From Polaribacter sp. (GTDB taxonomy: Bacteria; Bacteroidota; Bacteroidia; Flavobacteriales; Flavobacteriaceae): a stretch of DNA of 35,235 nt. Of this stretch, positions 14,860 to 23,467 are shown in pieces. Each line of letters opens with the position of its first letter. The first letter of the stretch is position 1. The DNA is taken from positions 1 to 35,235 of the forward strand of contig JALQYN010000007.1 in assembly GCA_023254055.1 (NCBI GenBank), in the 5' to 3' direction. The notes under the pieces were generated by a model. That model saw only the letters and a program-made list of their open reading frames with translations, had not been told where the DNA came from and made no database searches. A program made the translations under genes and the position numbers.

Positions 14860-16230
14860 ATGTCACTTTCAAAGTTCGAATCCATGTTAAAAACCAATAG
14901 TGTGTATTTCTTTGACTCTATTGAGTTTGAAGAAATAATACAGCATTATTTAGATAATGGTAAGCACTCTCTGGCTAATAAAGCGGTGAAGCTAGGTTTA
15001 GAACAACATCCTACTTCAATTGTGTTGAAATTATTGAAAGTTGAGCTATTAATTTTTGAAGATAAATTGCAAAATGCAAACGCTTTAATAAACGAAATAG
15101 AAGCTGTTGCGCCAAACAATGAAGAATTATTGATTCAGAAAGCAATTATTTTATCTAAAAACGACAAACATGTAGAAGCAATTCTAACATTGAATCAAAT
15201 TTTAGCAATTACAGATGATCCTGCAGATATTTGGTCTATGGTAGGAATGGAATATTTGTATTTAGATGATTTTGAAAATGCACGACTAAATTTTGCAAAT
15301 TGTATTGATGTAGATTTTGAAGATTATTCGTCTTTATACAATGTAGTGTATTGTTTTGATATGGAAAACAACCATGAAGAGGCAATTCATTTTTTAACCA
15401 ATTATATAGATACAAATCCGTATTGCGAAGTTGCTTGGCATCAATTAGGAAGACAATATTTTGTGTTAAATAAATTCAAAGAGGCATTAAGAGCTTTTGA
15501 TTATGCGGTTGTAATTGATGAATCTTTTATTGGAGGGTATTTAGAAAAAGCAAAAACATTAGAAGAATTAGAACGTTTTGAAGAAGCTATTCAGAATTAC
15601 TTAATAACCTTAGAATTAGATGATCCTACGGCTTTTGTTTATGTAAGAGTTGGAGAATGTTATCAAAAATTAGGTGATTTAGAAACAGCAACAAAATATT
15701 TTAAAAAGGCGGTTCATGAAGATCCTCTATTAGATAAAGCTTGGTTGCTGTTAACAAATTTATTTCAAGAAGAAAAAGAATATCAAAAAGCCCTATATTA
15801 TATAACAAAAGCATTGCATATTGATGATTCAAATCCGATGTATTGGAGAAAATATGCCGAGATAAATTTAAAACTAAATTTTTACGAGGAAACCGTAAAA
15901 GCGTTTTATAAGTGTTTAGATTTAGAAGATTTTTCATTAGAAATTTATGTAGGGTTGGCAGATGTATTGTTGTTTTTAGGTGAGTTCAATGATGCTTTAA
16001 AAATATTAATTAAAGCAAAAAACACATACAAACAATTTGCAGAAATAGAATACCGTTTGTGTGGTTTATTTATGTTGACTTCTAAAGAGAAATACAGCTT
16101 AGTTCATTTAAAAAATGCCTTAGCAATAGATGCTGATTACAGAACAATTATCAAAGAACTATACCCAACAGTTTTTGACAATGAAAAGGTACAAACTATA
16201 ATTACCAATTATTTAAAAGCTATAGAGTAA
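14860..16230 (+). CDS. Tetratricopeptide repeat protein
   Basis: A 456-residue soluble protein built almost wholly of about ten TPR helix pairs. Examples are AWHQLGRQYFVLNKFKEALRAF, FVYVRVGECYQKLGDLETATKYF and KAWLLLTNLFQEEKEYQKAL. No signal peptide or membrane segment is present, so it should be a cytoplasmic scaffold for protein contacts. The composition is acidic. No catalytic domain is fused. It stands alone, with the unrelated amidase/MBL pair convergent to it. I see no clear TAnnTTTG box in the gap before it. Partner unknown. Confidence 0.88.
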   Translation: MSLSKFESMLKTNSVYFFDSIEFEEIIQHYLDNGKHSLANKAVKLGLEQHPTSIVLKLLKVELLIFEDKLQNANALINEIEAVAPNNEELLIQKAIILSKNDKHVEAILTLNQILAITDDPADIWSMVGMEYLYLDDFENARLNFANCIDVDFEDYSSLYNVVYCFDMENNHEEAIHFLTNYIDTNPYCEVAWHQLGRQYFVLNKFKEALRAFDYAVVIDESFIGGYLEKAKTLEELERFEEAIQNYLITLELDDPTAFVYVRVGECYQKLGDLETATKYFKKAVHEDPLLDKAWLLLTNLFQEEKEYQKALYYITKALHIDDSNPMYWRKYAEINLKLNFYEETVKAFYKCLDLEDFSLEIYVGLADVLLFLGEFNDALKILIKAKNTYKQFAEIEYRLCGLFMLTSKEKYSLVHLKNALAIDADYRTIIKELYPTVFDNEKVQTIITNYLKAIE

Positions 16231-16239
16231 GTAATAGGT

Positions 16240-16259
16240 GAGTTAAATAACTCGATTTT
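16240..16259 (+). terminator. Weak terminator after the TPR gene
   Basis: GAGTT (16240-16244) pairs with AACTC (16249-16253) around a short loop and is followed by GATTTTTTATTTTTG. The stem is short; the T tract overlaps the end of the convergent gene. Confidence 0.45.
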
Positions 16260-17021
16260 TTATTTTTGATTTGGATACCAATTTAACTGAACAACTTTAA
16301 TGTTGCTGTTTCCTGAATTTACCAAACTTTTAAATTTCGCAACATCACTCAGGCCTCCAGTGCCTCTATAATGATATGGATATACTTCTGCTGGTTTAAA
16401 TTCTAAAACCGCATCAGCAGCACTTTCAACCGTCATGGTGTAAGGCAAATTCATACACACAAAAGCTTTGTCAATATTTTTTAAAGCACGCATTTCAGGA
16501 ATATCTTCTGTGTCTCCAGAAAAATAAATTCGTTGATTACCCAATGTGAAAACATATCCATTTCCTCTTCCTTTAGAATGAAATTTTAGTGCTTCCTCCC
16601 TAAGGTTATACATAGGTATTGCTTCAGCTCTTAATACGCCAAACGTTTTTTCTTCTCCATTGTTCATCATTATAATTTCTTTTGCAATTCCTGTAGGTAA
16701 TTTATCGGCAACAGCTTTTGGGGCAACTATGGTCGTTTTTGATAAATCTAAAGATTCTAGTGTTTTTACACTTAAATGATCTCCGTGAATGTCTGTAATA
16801 AAAACATAGTTTGGCGTAGAGAAGTTTGCAAATGCATCGGCGCTTCCAGTTGGGTCAACATACACCGTTAGATCACCAAAGGTAAATGCAGCTGTTCCGT
16901 GTTCAATGGGTGTAATGACTAATTGAACTTCTTTTTTTTGTGTTGGTGTTGCTTTTTCTTCTTTTGATTTACAACTGATTGAAACAATTGTGATTAGTGC
17001 TAAAAGGATAATTTTTTTCAT
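16260..17021 (-). CDS. MBL-fold metal-dependent hydrolase, lipoprotein
   Basis: A 253-residue protein with a lipoprotein signal (MKKIILLALITIVSISC, Cys 17). The following KSKEE is partly like the Bacteroidetes surface-export signal, so it may be surface exposed. The mature part is a metallo-beta-lactamase domain of the UlaG-like type. Metal residues appear in FITDIHGDHLS, in FSGDTEDIPEM, and late in VYPYHYRG. The substrate cannot be told. It follows the amidase gene by 40 bases on the same strand, and both products are lipoproteins, so they may act together on an amide or lactone compound in the envelope; that is inference. Confidence 0.85.
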   Translation of the reverse strand: MKKIILLALITIVSISCKSKEEKATPTQKKEVQLVITPIEHGTAAFTFGDLTVYVDPTGSADAFANFSTPNYVFITDIHGDHLSVKTLESLDLSKTTIVAPKAVADKLPTGIAKEIIMMNNGEEKTFGVLRAEAIPMYNLREEALKFHSKGRGNGYVFTLGNQRIYFSGDTEDIPEMRALKNIDKAFVCMNLPYTMTVESAADAVLEFKPAEVYPYHYRGTGGLSDVAKFKSLVNSGNSNIKVVQLNWYPNQK

Positions 17022-17061
17022 ACGATGCGCTTATAAGTTTTTTAATTCAAAACAAAGATAA

Positions 17062-18600
17062 TTATTTAGTAGCTTTTAATTTTGGTTCTTTTCGATGTAA
17101 TGTACCTTGTTCGTAAGAATACACAAGCTTTATTAAAGTAGGTTCAGCATACATTCTGCCCAAAAATTGAATTCCCGCTGGTAAGTTGCCTTTGGTAAAG
17201 CCCATCGGAACTGTAAATGCAGGTTGCCCTGTATGTGGTGCAATAATCTGATTGTTGTCTCCCAAATATTCCTTTTCAAAGAAATCTATTCTTGCAGGTT
17301 TGTTGTTCCACGTAGGATAAATAATGGCATCCAATTTTAATGAATCCATTGCTTTTTCAATTGCTTCCCGAAAAGCAATTCTTCTAGGGTCTTTATATGC
17401 ATCGAAGCATTTTTCTTTGGCATCTCCCCAACGCGTAAATTTTTTACTTGCAGAAAGTAGATTATTGCGGGCGTATTCTGAGGTGCTTCCAATTCGAATA
17501 ATATCTTCAATGGTTTTTATGGTGTCATTTTTTACATAGGTTGCTAGATAGGCTTCTACATCTTTTTTAAATTCAGAGCACCATTGATTTTTTCGTAGTT
17601 CAGCAAAATTTGGTACAACAAATGGGTCAACAATTATTGAGCCTAAAGAATCTAAATCTACAATTGCTTTTTCAAACAAAGTTTTAATTTCTAGATCTAC
17701 CTTGTCTTCACTTAACTCTCTTAATACCCCGATTCTTGCACCTTTTAATCCGTTTTTATCTAGAAACTGTGTGTAGTTTTTAAACGTTTTTCCTTCAGAA
17801 TAGGAAGTTATTTCATCTTTTGGGTCAACTCCTGTCATCACTTCTAGTAATCGAGTTGCATCTTCAACAGTTCTTCCCATAGGCCCAACAACATCATTTC
17901 TTAAAAACAAAGGAATAATACCCTCTCTACTGATGAGTCCTAGCGTAGTTCTAAATCCAACAAGTGAATTATGAGAAGATGGCCCACGAATAGAGTTTCC
18001 TGTGTCTGTTCCTAATCCGATAGTTCCAAAATTTGAAGCGACTGCAGCTGCTGTTCCACCACTAGAACCCGCAGGGACATAATCTAAATTGTATGGGTTT
18101 CGAGTGGTTCCTTTTGTAGAACTTTCTGTATGCATTGCAGAAAAAGCCCATTCTGCCATATTCGATTTTGCAATGATAATTGCACCTGCATCAACTAGTT
18201 TATCAATAACAAATGCATTCTCTTGCGGAATGAAATCTTTCAAAGCCAAAGCTCCACCAGTTGTTGGAAGGTTTTTGGTGTTGATGTTGTCTTTTATAAT
18301 AATCGGAATTCCATGAAGCGGTCTTAACGTATTGGTATTAAGAAATTCTTCATCCAATTTCTTTGCGATAGTAATTGCATTTGGATTGATTATGGATACT
18401 GAATTGATTCCAGAATCGTATTCTTTAATTCTTTTAATATATTCTTTAACCAATGATTCGCTTGTATAATTCCCGTTTTTAAAAGCATCATGTATTTGTG
18501 TAATGGTAAGTTCAGAAATATTTATCGGAGTCGCTTTATGGCTGTTACAACCAATTAAAAATATCATCAAAAATGAATAAAGCCCTAATTTTCTATACAT
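17062..18600 (-). CDS. Amidase-signature-family hydrolase, lipoprotein
   Basis: A 512-residue enzyme with lipobox LIGC (Cys 18). The amidase-signature catalytic set is complete: K103 in IIIKDNI, the cis-Ser in AGSSGGTAAA (S179/S180) and the nucleophile S203 in TGNSIRGPSSHN. Length fits the family with a lipoprotein leader. Such enzymes hydrolyse amides of varied substrates; the lipid anchor rules out the GatA role in tRNA amidation. It is the first gene of a two-gene unit with the MBL hydrolase and is divergent from the DUF368 run. Confidence 0.9.
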   Translation of the reverse strand: MYRKLGLYSFLMIFLIGCNSHKATPINISELTITQIHDAFKNGNYTSESLVKEYIKRIKEYDSGINSVSIINPNAITIAKKLDEEFLNTNTLRPLHGIPIIIKDNINTKNLPTTGGALALKDFIPQENAFVIDKLVDAGAIIIAKSNMAEWAFSAMHTESSTKGTTRNPYNLDYVPAGSSGGTAAAVASNFGTIGLGTDTGNSIRGPSSHNSLVGFRTTLGLISREGIIPLFLRNDVVGPMGRTVEDATRLLEVMTGVDPKDEITSYSEGKTFKNYTQFLDKNGLKGARIGVLRELSEDKVDLEIKTLFEKAIVDLDSLGSIIVDPFVVPNFAELRKNQWCSEFKKDVEAYLATYVKNDTIKTIEDIIRIGSTSEYARNNLLSASKKFTRWGDAKEKCFDAYKDPRRIAFREAIEKAMDSLKLDAIIYPTWNNKPARIDFFEKEYLGDNNQIIAPHTGQPAFTVPMGFTKGNLPAGIQFLGRMYAEPTLIKLVYSYEQGTLHRKEPKLKATK

Positions 18601-18700
18601 AATTTCTAATTTATTAAGAATGATATGGCTAAGTTAGAGTTTTAAATCTTTAGCGTCAAACTAAATAAATATACAATATCGCTATTTTCACAATTTCCTG

Positions 18701-18708
18701 TATCTTCG
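18701..18708 (+). promoter_or_regulatory. Probable -7 box of the DUF368-aroE run
   Basis: TATCTTCG differs by one base from TAnnTTTG and lies 24 bases before ATG at 18732. No good TTTG is seen at -33, so this is moderate evidence. Confidence 0.4.
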
Positions 18709-18731
18709 TTTTACTAAAACAAACCAAATTA

Positions 18732-19652
18732 ATGAATAGAACAATAAAAGATTTTGTGGTAATCGGTTTAAAAGGAATGGCTATGGGAGCAGCTGATGTT
18801 GTGCCTGGTGTTTCTGGAGGAACAATTGCTTTTATATCTGGTATTTATGAAGAATTGCTAACTTCAATTAGCAATGTAAATTTTAGTTTGATTAAAACGT
18901 TAAAATCTCAAGGTATTAAAGCAGCTTGGAAACAAGTGAACGGTTCTTTTTTAGTGTCTTTATTTATAGGGATTTTTGTAAGTGTTGTTTCTTTAGCTAA
19001 AGCCATCAAGTGGATGTTGGAAAACGAGCCAATTTTAATATGGTCGTTCTTTTTTGGTTTGGTTTTAGCAAGTATCATTTACATTGCAAAACAAATTGAA
19101 AAATGGAATGTTTTCACTTTTGTTCTTCTAGTTCTAGGAGCTATTTTAGCGTATTATATTACAACATTAAATCCCTTAGTTACAGAAAACTCATCTTCGT
19201 TGTTTTTGTTTTTAGCAGCAGCTTTGGCTATTTGTGCTATGATTTTACCTGGAATTTCCGGAGCATTTATTTTAGTCTTGCTAGGTGCTTACAAACCAGT
19301 TTTGGCTGCAGTAAATAATAGGGATTTTACAACAATTGCAATTGTGGGGGCCGGAGCAATAGTTGGATTGTTAACTTTTTCTAGAATTTTAAAATGGCTC
19401 TTTACAAATTTTAAAAACTACACATTGGCTGTGTTAACTGGATTTATAATTGGCTCATTAAATAAAATTTGGCCATGGAAAGAAACATTGACATGGAGAA
19501 CCAATTCCCATGGTGTAAAAGTACCATTGAATCAACAAAGCATTTCTCCATTTTCTTTTGAAAACAATCAATTGTTATTAGCCATTGTCTTAGCAGTTGT
19601 AGGTTTCGGATTGATTTTATTATTAGAAAAATTAGCGGTTAAGAAAGAATAA
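18732..19652 (+). CDS. DUF368 membrane protein, undecaprenyl-phosphate translocase family (copy 1)
   Basis: A 306-residue polytopic membrane protein of the DUF368 family. The hallmark segments are GAADVVPGVSGGTIAFISGIYEELL near the N-terminus and its internal echo MILPGISGAFILVLLGAYKPVL at about 170-190, an inverted-repeat design with PGxSG in each half. Work on DUF368 (PopT) and DedA (UptA) proteins links them to return of undecaprenyl phosphate across the inner membrane for reuse in wall and O-antigen synthesis. It is two bases from the second DUF368 gene, so both are co-transcribed. Confidence 0.88.
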   Translation: MNRTIKDFVVIGLKGMAMGAADVVPGVSGGTIAFISGIYEELLTSISNVNFSLIKTLKSQGIKAAWKQVNGSFLVSLFIGIFVSVVSLAKAIKWMLENEPILIWSFFFGLVLASIIYIAKQIEKWNVFTFVLLVLGAILAYYITTLNPLVTENSSSLFLFLAAALAICAMILPGISGAFILVLLGAYKPVLAAVNNRDFTTIAIVGAGAIVGLLTFSRILKWLFTNFKNYTLAVLTGFIIGSLNKIWPWKETLTWRTNSHGVKVPLNQQSISPFSFENNQLLLAIVLAVVGFGLILLLEKLAVKKE

Positions 19653-19654
19653 AA

Positions 19655-20668
19655 ATGAAATTAGGACGTACATTTTTACATAAAATTGCTCTCTTTTTAA
19701 AAGGGTTGGCAATGGGGGCTGCAAATAAAGTTCCTGGTGTTTCTGGAGGTACGGTTTCTTTTGTGTTGAGTTTTTATGAAGAAATGATATATTCTTTTCA
19801 AAAGATAAATTTCAAAGCTTTTAAATTATTAATAAATGGTCGATTTAAAAGTTTTTACCAATATGTAAACGGACAGTTTTTACTCTTAATTATGGGTGGA
19901 AGCATGTTTAGTTATTTTAGCGTTTCTTTAATTCTAGACTATTTTTTAAATCATTATGAGCTGTATGTTTGGAGTTGGTTTTTTGGAATGATCATCGGTT
20001 CTGTTTTTTATATTTACAAAGATTTTGGTGATTGGAATTTAAAAAACACAATTTCTTTTGTAATAGGAATTTCAGTTGGAGTTGGTATTAGTTTTATGAC
20101 TCCTGCGCAAGAAAATGACAATTTGTGGTTTGTGTTTTTGTGTGGAATTATTGGTGTTTCAGGAATGACTTTACCCGGTTTGTCTGGCTCGTTTATTTTA
20201 ATTCTGCTAGGGAATTATGTATTGTTGTTGGTAGATTCTGTAAATGGATTATTTGCAATTGTAACAGGGTTGCTGTCTGGTAATTTTGAAGTATTACAGG
20301 TTCCAGAAAACATCAGGTATTTAAAAATTATTTCTGTTTTTACAGTTGGTTCAGTATTTGGACTGGTCTCTATTTCTCATCTTTTAGGCTATGTTTTAAA
20401 AAGATGGCATCAAATTGTTACTGCAATAATAATTGGTTTTATTGCCGGTTCGTTAGGGATTGTTTGGCCTTGGAAACGTAAAGTTTTTGCGGTTCAAAAT
20501 GGAGAGTTTTTGTTAGATGGAAAAGGAAATAAAATTGTTCATAATTTTGAGAGGTTTTTTCCTGATTTCTCTAGTTTAGAAACTTGGTTTGCCATTTTTT
20601 ATATTGTAATTGGTATTGCAATCATTTTAGGAATTGATTATTATGATAGAAGAAAAAAAGCAGCATAA
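19655..20668 (+). CDS. DUF368 membrane protein, undecaprenyl-phosphate translocase family (copy 2)
   Basis: A 337-residue paralogue of the gene before it. It has the same two PGxSG segments (ANKVPGVSGGTVSFVLSFYEEM and MTLPGLSGSFILILLGNYVLLL) and the same GSxxxxWPWK loop near the C-terminus. Side by side the two proteins differ widely, so the duplication is old. The longer middle part (about 215-245) is the main length difference. A Tyr/Arg/Lys-rich tail (DYYDRRKKAA) faces the cytoplasm. Its last 26 bases overlap the start of aroE, indicating coupled translation. Confidence 0.88.
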   Translation: MKLGRTFLHKIALFLKGLAMGAANKVPGVSGGTVSFVLSFYEEMIYSFQKINFKAFKLLINGRFKSFYQYVNGQFLLLIMGGSMFSYFSVSLILDYFLNHYELYVWSWFFGMIIGSVFYIYKDFGDWNLKNTISFVIGISVGVGISFMTPAQENDNLWFVFLCGIIGVSGMTLPGLSGSFILILLGNYVLLLVDSVNGLFAIVTGLLSGNFEVLQVPENIRYLKIISVFTVGSVFGLVSISHLLGYVLKRWHQIVTAIIIGFIAGSLGIVWPWKRKVFAVQNGEFLLDGKGNKIVHNFERFFPDFSSLETWFAIFYIVIGIAIILGIDYYDRRKKAA

Positions 20669-21404
20669 AAATTATTTATTTGGATTGTTAGGGAAAAATA
20701 TTTCCTATTCATTTTCTAGTGGGTATTTTAAAGAGAAGTTTGAAGAATTAGAGCTTGTGAATCATGAGTATCAAAACTTTGATATTCAGTCAATTGAAGA
20801 ATTCTCAAATGTGTTGCAGCACAATAGTTTATGTGGATTAAATATTACCATTCCGTATAAAGAAGAAGTGTTGCCTTATTTAGATGAAATAGATTTTGAA
20901 GCAAAAGAAATAGGAGCAGTAAACACGATTAAATTTTTAGAAAACGGAAAGTGTAAAGGTTATAATACAGATGTTGTTGGATTTTTAAACTCCTTAAAAC
21001 CATTGCTAGAGTTACATCATACCAAAGCTTTAATTATTGGAACTGGTGGTGCTTCAAAAGCAATAGCATATGCATTAAAAAAACTACACATCGATTTTGT
21101 TTTTGTTTCTAGAAATCCAGTAAATGAAAATGAAATTCACTATTCAAACCTTACACAAGAATTGATTTCTGAACACACAATCATTGTTAATTGTACACCA
21201 TTGGGCACCTTTCCAGAAACAGATTTATGTCCAGATATTCCCTATCAACACATTACTTCTAAACATTTATTATACGACTTAATCTACAATCCTGCTTTAA
21301 GTACCTTTTTACAGAATGGAAAAAATAAAGGCGCAATTATTAAAAACGGATTAGAAATGTTACAGCTTCAAGCAGAGAAATCTTGGCAAATTTGGAATTC
21401 CTAA
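20643..21404 (+). CDS. aroE: Shikimate dehydrogenase
   Basis: A 253-residue NADP-dependent enzyme making shikimate from 3-dehydroshikimate in aromatic amino acid synthesis. The substrate site shows GLLGKNISYSFSSGYF (SxS motif), NITIPYKEEV (catalytic Lys) and GAVNTI with YNTDVVGF (catalytic Asp). The cofactor loop is IGTGGASKAIAYAL. The NGLEMLQLQAEKSW end is typical. The frame extends to a TTG at 20634, but the ATG at 20643 gives the better start and still overlaps the upstream gene by 26 bases. Confidence 0.95.
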   Translation: MIEEKKQHKNYLFGLLGKNISYSFSSGYFKEKFEELELVNHEYQNFDIQSIEEFSNVLQHNSLCGLNITIPYKEEVLPYLDEIDFEAKEIGAVNTIKFLENGKCKGYNTDVVGFLNSLKPLLELHHTKALIIGTGGASKAIAYALKKLHIDFVFVSRNPVNENEIHYSNLTQELISEHTIIVNCTPLGTFPETDLCPDIPYQHITSKHLLYDLIYNPALSTFLQNGKNKGAIIKNGLEMLQLQAEKSWQIWNS

Positions 21405-21430
21405 AATTTTGTTATTATAGTCGAAGTTTT

Positions 21431-21461
21431 TTTGTCATTTTATAATACATCCCTATATTTA
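21431..21461 (+). promoter_or_regulatory. Promoter of the DUF349 gene
   Basis: TTTG (21431-21434), a 19-base spacer and TATATTTA (21454-21461, one mismatch to TAnnTTTG) lie before ATG at 21494. An 8-base inverted repeat (CCTATATT 21452-21459, AATATAGG 21468-21475) covers the -7 box and start point, a possible operator. Confidence 0.55.
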
Positions 21462-21493
21462 AAAAATAATATAGGAACCTTAAACATTTTTAG

Positions 21494-23398
21494 ATGTTAG
21501 ATAAAAATCAAGAAAACACAGAAGATCAAGTCAATCAAACTCCAGAAGAAAATGAAGTAAAACCCGTTGAAAATCAGAAAACTGAAACAAAACCAGAAGA
21601 AGTAGAAGAGGAAAAAACAGCAACAAACAAAGTTGTTGAAGAGATTGAAGATAAAGTAGCAGAGGAAGCAGAAAAAGACGAAGAAAAGAATTCTATCCCA
21701 ATGTTAGCATATGAGAACATGGAGTTAGAAAGCTTAGTAGATGAATTAGAAAAACTTCTAAAGGAGTTTCCTATACAACAATTAAAGAAAAACATTGATG
21801 CTATTAAAAATGCATTCAATTCAAAGTTTGGCGCAATATTAGCCGAAAAGAAAGCAGCATTTTTAGAAGAAGGTGGTAATTCTATTGATTTTCAATATTC
21901 AAGTCCAGTTAAATCTAAATACAACTCATTACTGTCCGACTATAAAAGTAAAAGAGATGCGTATTATGCTAATTTAGATACACAATTAAAAAACAACTTA
22001 GAAAAGCGTCATCAAGTAATCAATGAACTTAAAGAGTTGATAGAGAATGCAGACCCAAACACGATGTATAAAAACTTTAAAATTATACAAACAAATTGGA
22101 GAGAAATTGGATCTGTGCCTAGAAATAAATACAATGATACTTGGAGAAATTATCATCATCATGTAGAGCGTTTTTACGATTTATTACATTTAAGCAATGA
22201 TTTTAGAGATTTAGATTTTAAGAATAATTTAGAAGAAAAATTAAAACTGATTGAAAAAGTAGAAGCGTTAGAAGAATTGGAAAATGTAAACGATGCTTTT
22301 AAAGAATTACAGCAATATCATAAAGCATGGAAAGAAGACATTGGTCCGGTTTCTCAAGAACATAGAGAGGATGTTTGGCAAAAGTTTAGTGCTGCTAGTA
22401 AAAAAATACATGATAAAAGACACGATTATTTTAGGTCATTAAAAACGCAACATCAAGAAATTATTGATAAAAAATTATCAGTAATTGAATTGATAGAAAA
22501 CTACGATACTTCTAAAAACAAAAAACATAGTGATTGGCAAAAAAGCATTAATGATATTGAAGCGTTGAGAAAGCAATATTTTGATGTTGGCAAATTGCCT
22601 TATAACAAGAGTGAAGAAGTTTGGCAAAAATTTAAAGCGGCTACAAAAAAATTTAATGCTTCAAAAAATACTTTTTATAAAAAAGAAAAAAATGTACAGC
22701 AGGATAATTTAGATAAGAAAAATGCACTTATTGAATTAGCAGAGTCTATTAAAGATAGCGAAGATTGGGAAAATGCAACAAACACCATGAAAAAAATCCA
22801 AGCAGATTGGAAGAAAATAGGACACGTTCCAAGAAAATTTTCTGATGATATTTGGAAACGATTCAAAGCTGCTTGTAATCATTATTTTGATCGATATCAT
22901 AATAGGCAAGACAATTTAAACAAAGAGCAACAAGCTTTTATAGAGGAGAAAAAAATCTATTTAGAAGAAATTAAAAAAGTAGAAAAAGCTACCATAGAAG
23001 AGATTAACGAGTTTATTAAAAAATGGAGAGATTTTGGTGATACACCAAGAAGTGTTAGGCATTTAGAAAGTAAATTTTATAAGCAGATAGATAAGTTGTT
23101 AGAAGGGTTGTCTTTAAGTAAAGACGAAATAGCAATGTTAAAATATAAAAACTTAATAGACGGATTAATGGCTCAAGGAAATGTTCATAAATTAAATTCA
23201 GAGCAGTTATTTGTTAGAAAGAAAATTGATGAAATCAAAAAAGAAATTCAGCAGTTAGAAAATAATTTGAGCTTTTTCTCAAATGCAAACGAAGATAATC
23301 CTTTAGTGGTTAATGTTAGAGCTAATATAGATACTTATAAAGATGAGATTAATATTTGGAAACAAAAACTCGACTTTATAAAAAAGATGGATTATTAA
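21494..23398 (+). CDS. DUF349 repeat protein with acidic N-terminal tail
   Basis: A 634-residue soluble protein. Residues 1-68 are a low-complexity Glu/Lys/Thr tail likely to be disordered. Then come five DUF349 units about 77 residues apart, each with a W-(R/K)-x-(I/F)-G-x-(V/L/T)-P core and a W-x-x-F/Y-K-x-A helix: about 202-228, 279-310, 364-395, 439-470 and 511-536. The fifth is degenerate. The whole is strongly helical and coiled-coil-like and contains a single Cys. The family is common in Bacteroidetes and of unsettled function. It has its own promoter and a strong terminator, so it is a single-gene unit. Confidence 0.88.
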   Translation: MLDKNQENTEDQVNQTPEENEVKPVENQKTETKPEEVEEEKTATNKVVEEIEDKVAEEAEKDEEKNSIPMLAYENMELESLVDELEKLLKEFPIQQLKKNIDAIKNAFNSKFGAILAEKKAAFLEEGGNSIDFQYSSPVKSKYNSLLSDYKSKRDAYYANLDTQLKNNLEKRHQVINELKELIENADPNTMYKNFKIIQTNWREIGSVPRNKYNDTWRNYHHHVERFYDLLHLSNDFRDLDFKNNLEEKLKLIEKVEALEELENVNDAFKELQQYHKAWKEDIGPVSQEHREDVWQKFSAASKKIHDKRHDYFRSLKTQHQEIIDKKLSVIELIENYDTSKNKKHSDWQKSINDIEALRKQYFDVGKLPYNKSEEVWQKFKAATKKFNASKNTFYKKEKNVQQDNLDKKNALIELAESIKDSEDWENATNTMKKIQADWKKIGHVPRKFSDDIWKRFKAACNHYFDRYHNRQDNLNKEQQAFIEEKKIYLEEIKKVEKATIEEINEFIKKWRDFGDTPRSVRHLESKFYKQIDKLLEGLSLSKDEIAMLKYKNLIDGLMAQGNVHKLNSEQLFVRKKIDEIKKEIQQLENNLSFFSNANEDNPLVVNVRANIDTYKDEINIWKQKLDFIKKMDY

Positions 23399-23415
23399 TG
23401 TAAAATATGGATATA

Positions 23416-23447
23416 AAAAAACTCGGAGAATTTCTCCGAGTTTTTTT
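23416..23447. terminator. Bidirectional terminator after the DUF349 gene
   Basis: CTCGGAGA (23422-23429) pairs with TCTCCGAG (23433-23440) around loop ATT, flanked by an A run on the left and seven Ts on the right. It serves both convergent genes. Confidence 0.92.
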
Positions 23448-23467
23448 ATATTTAAAAGTTTTGTTTT

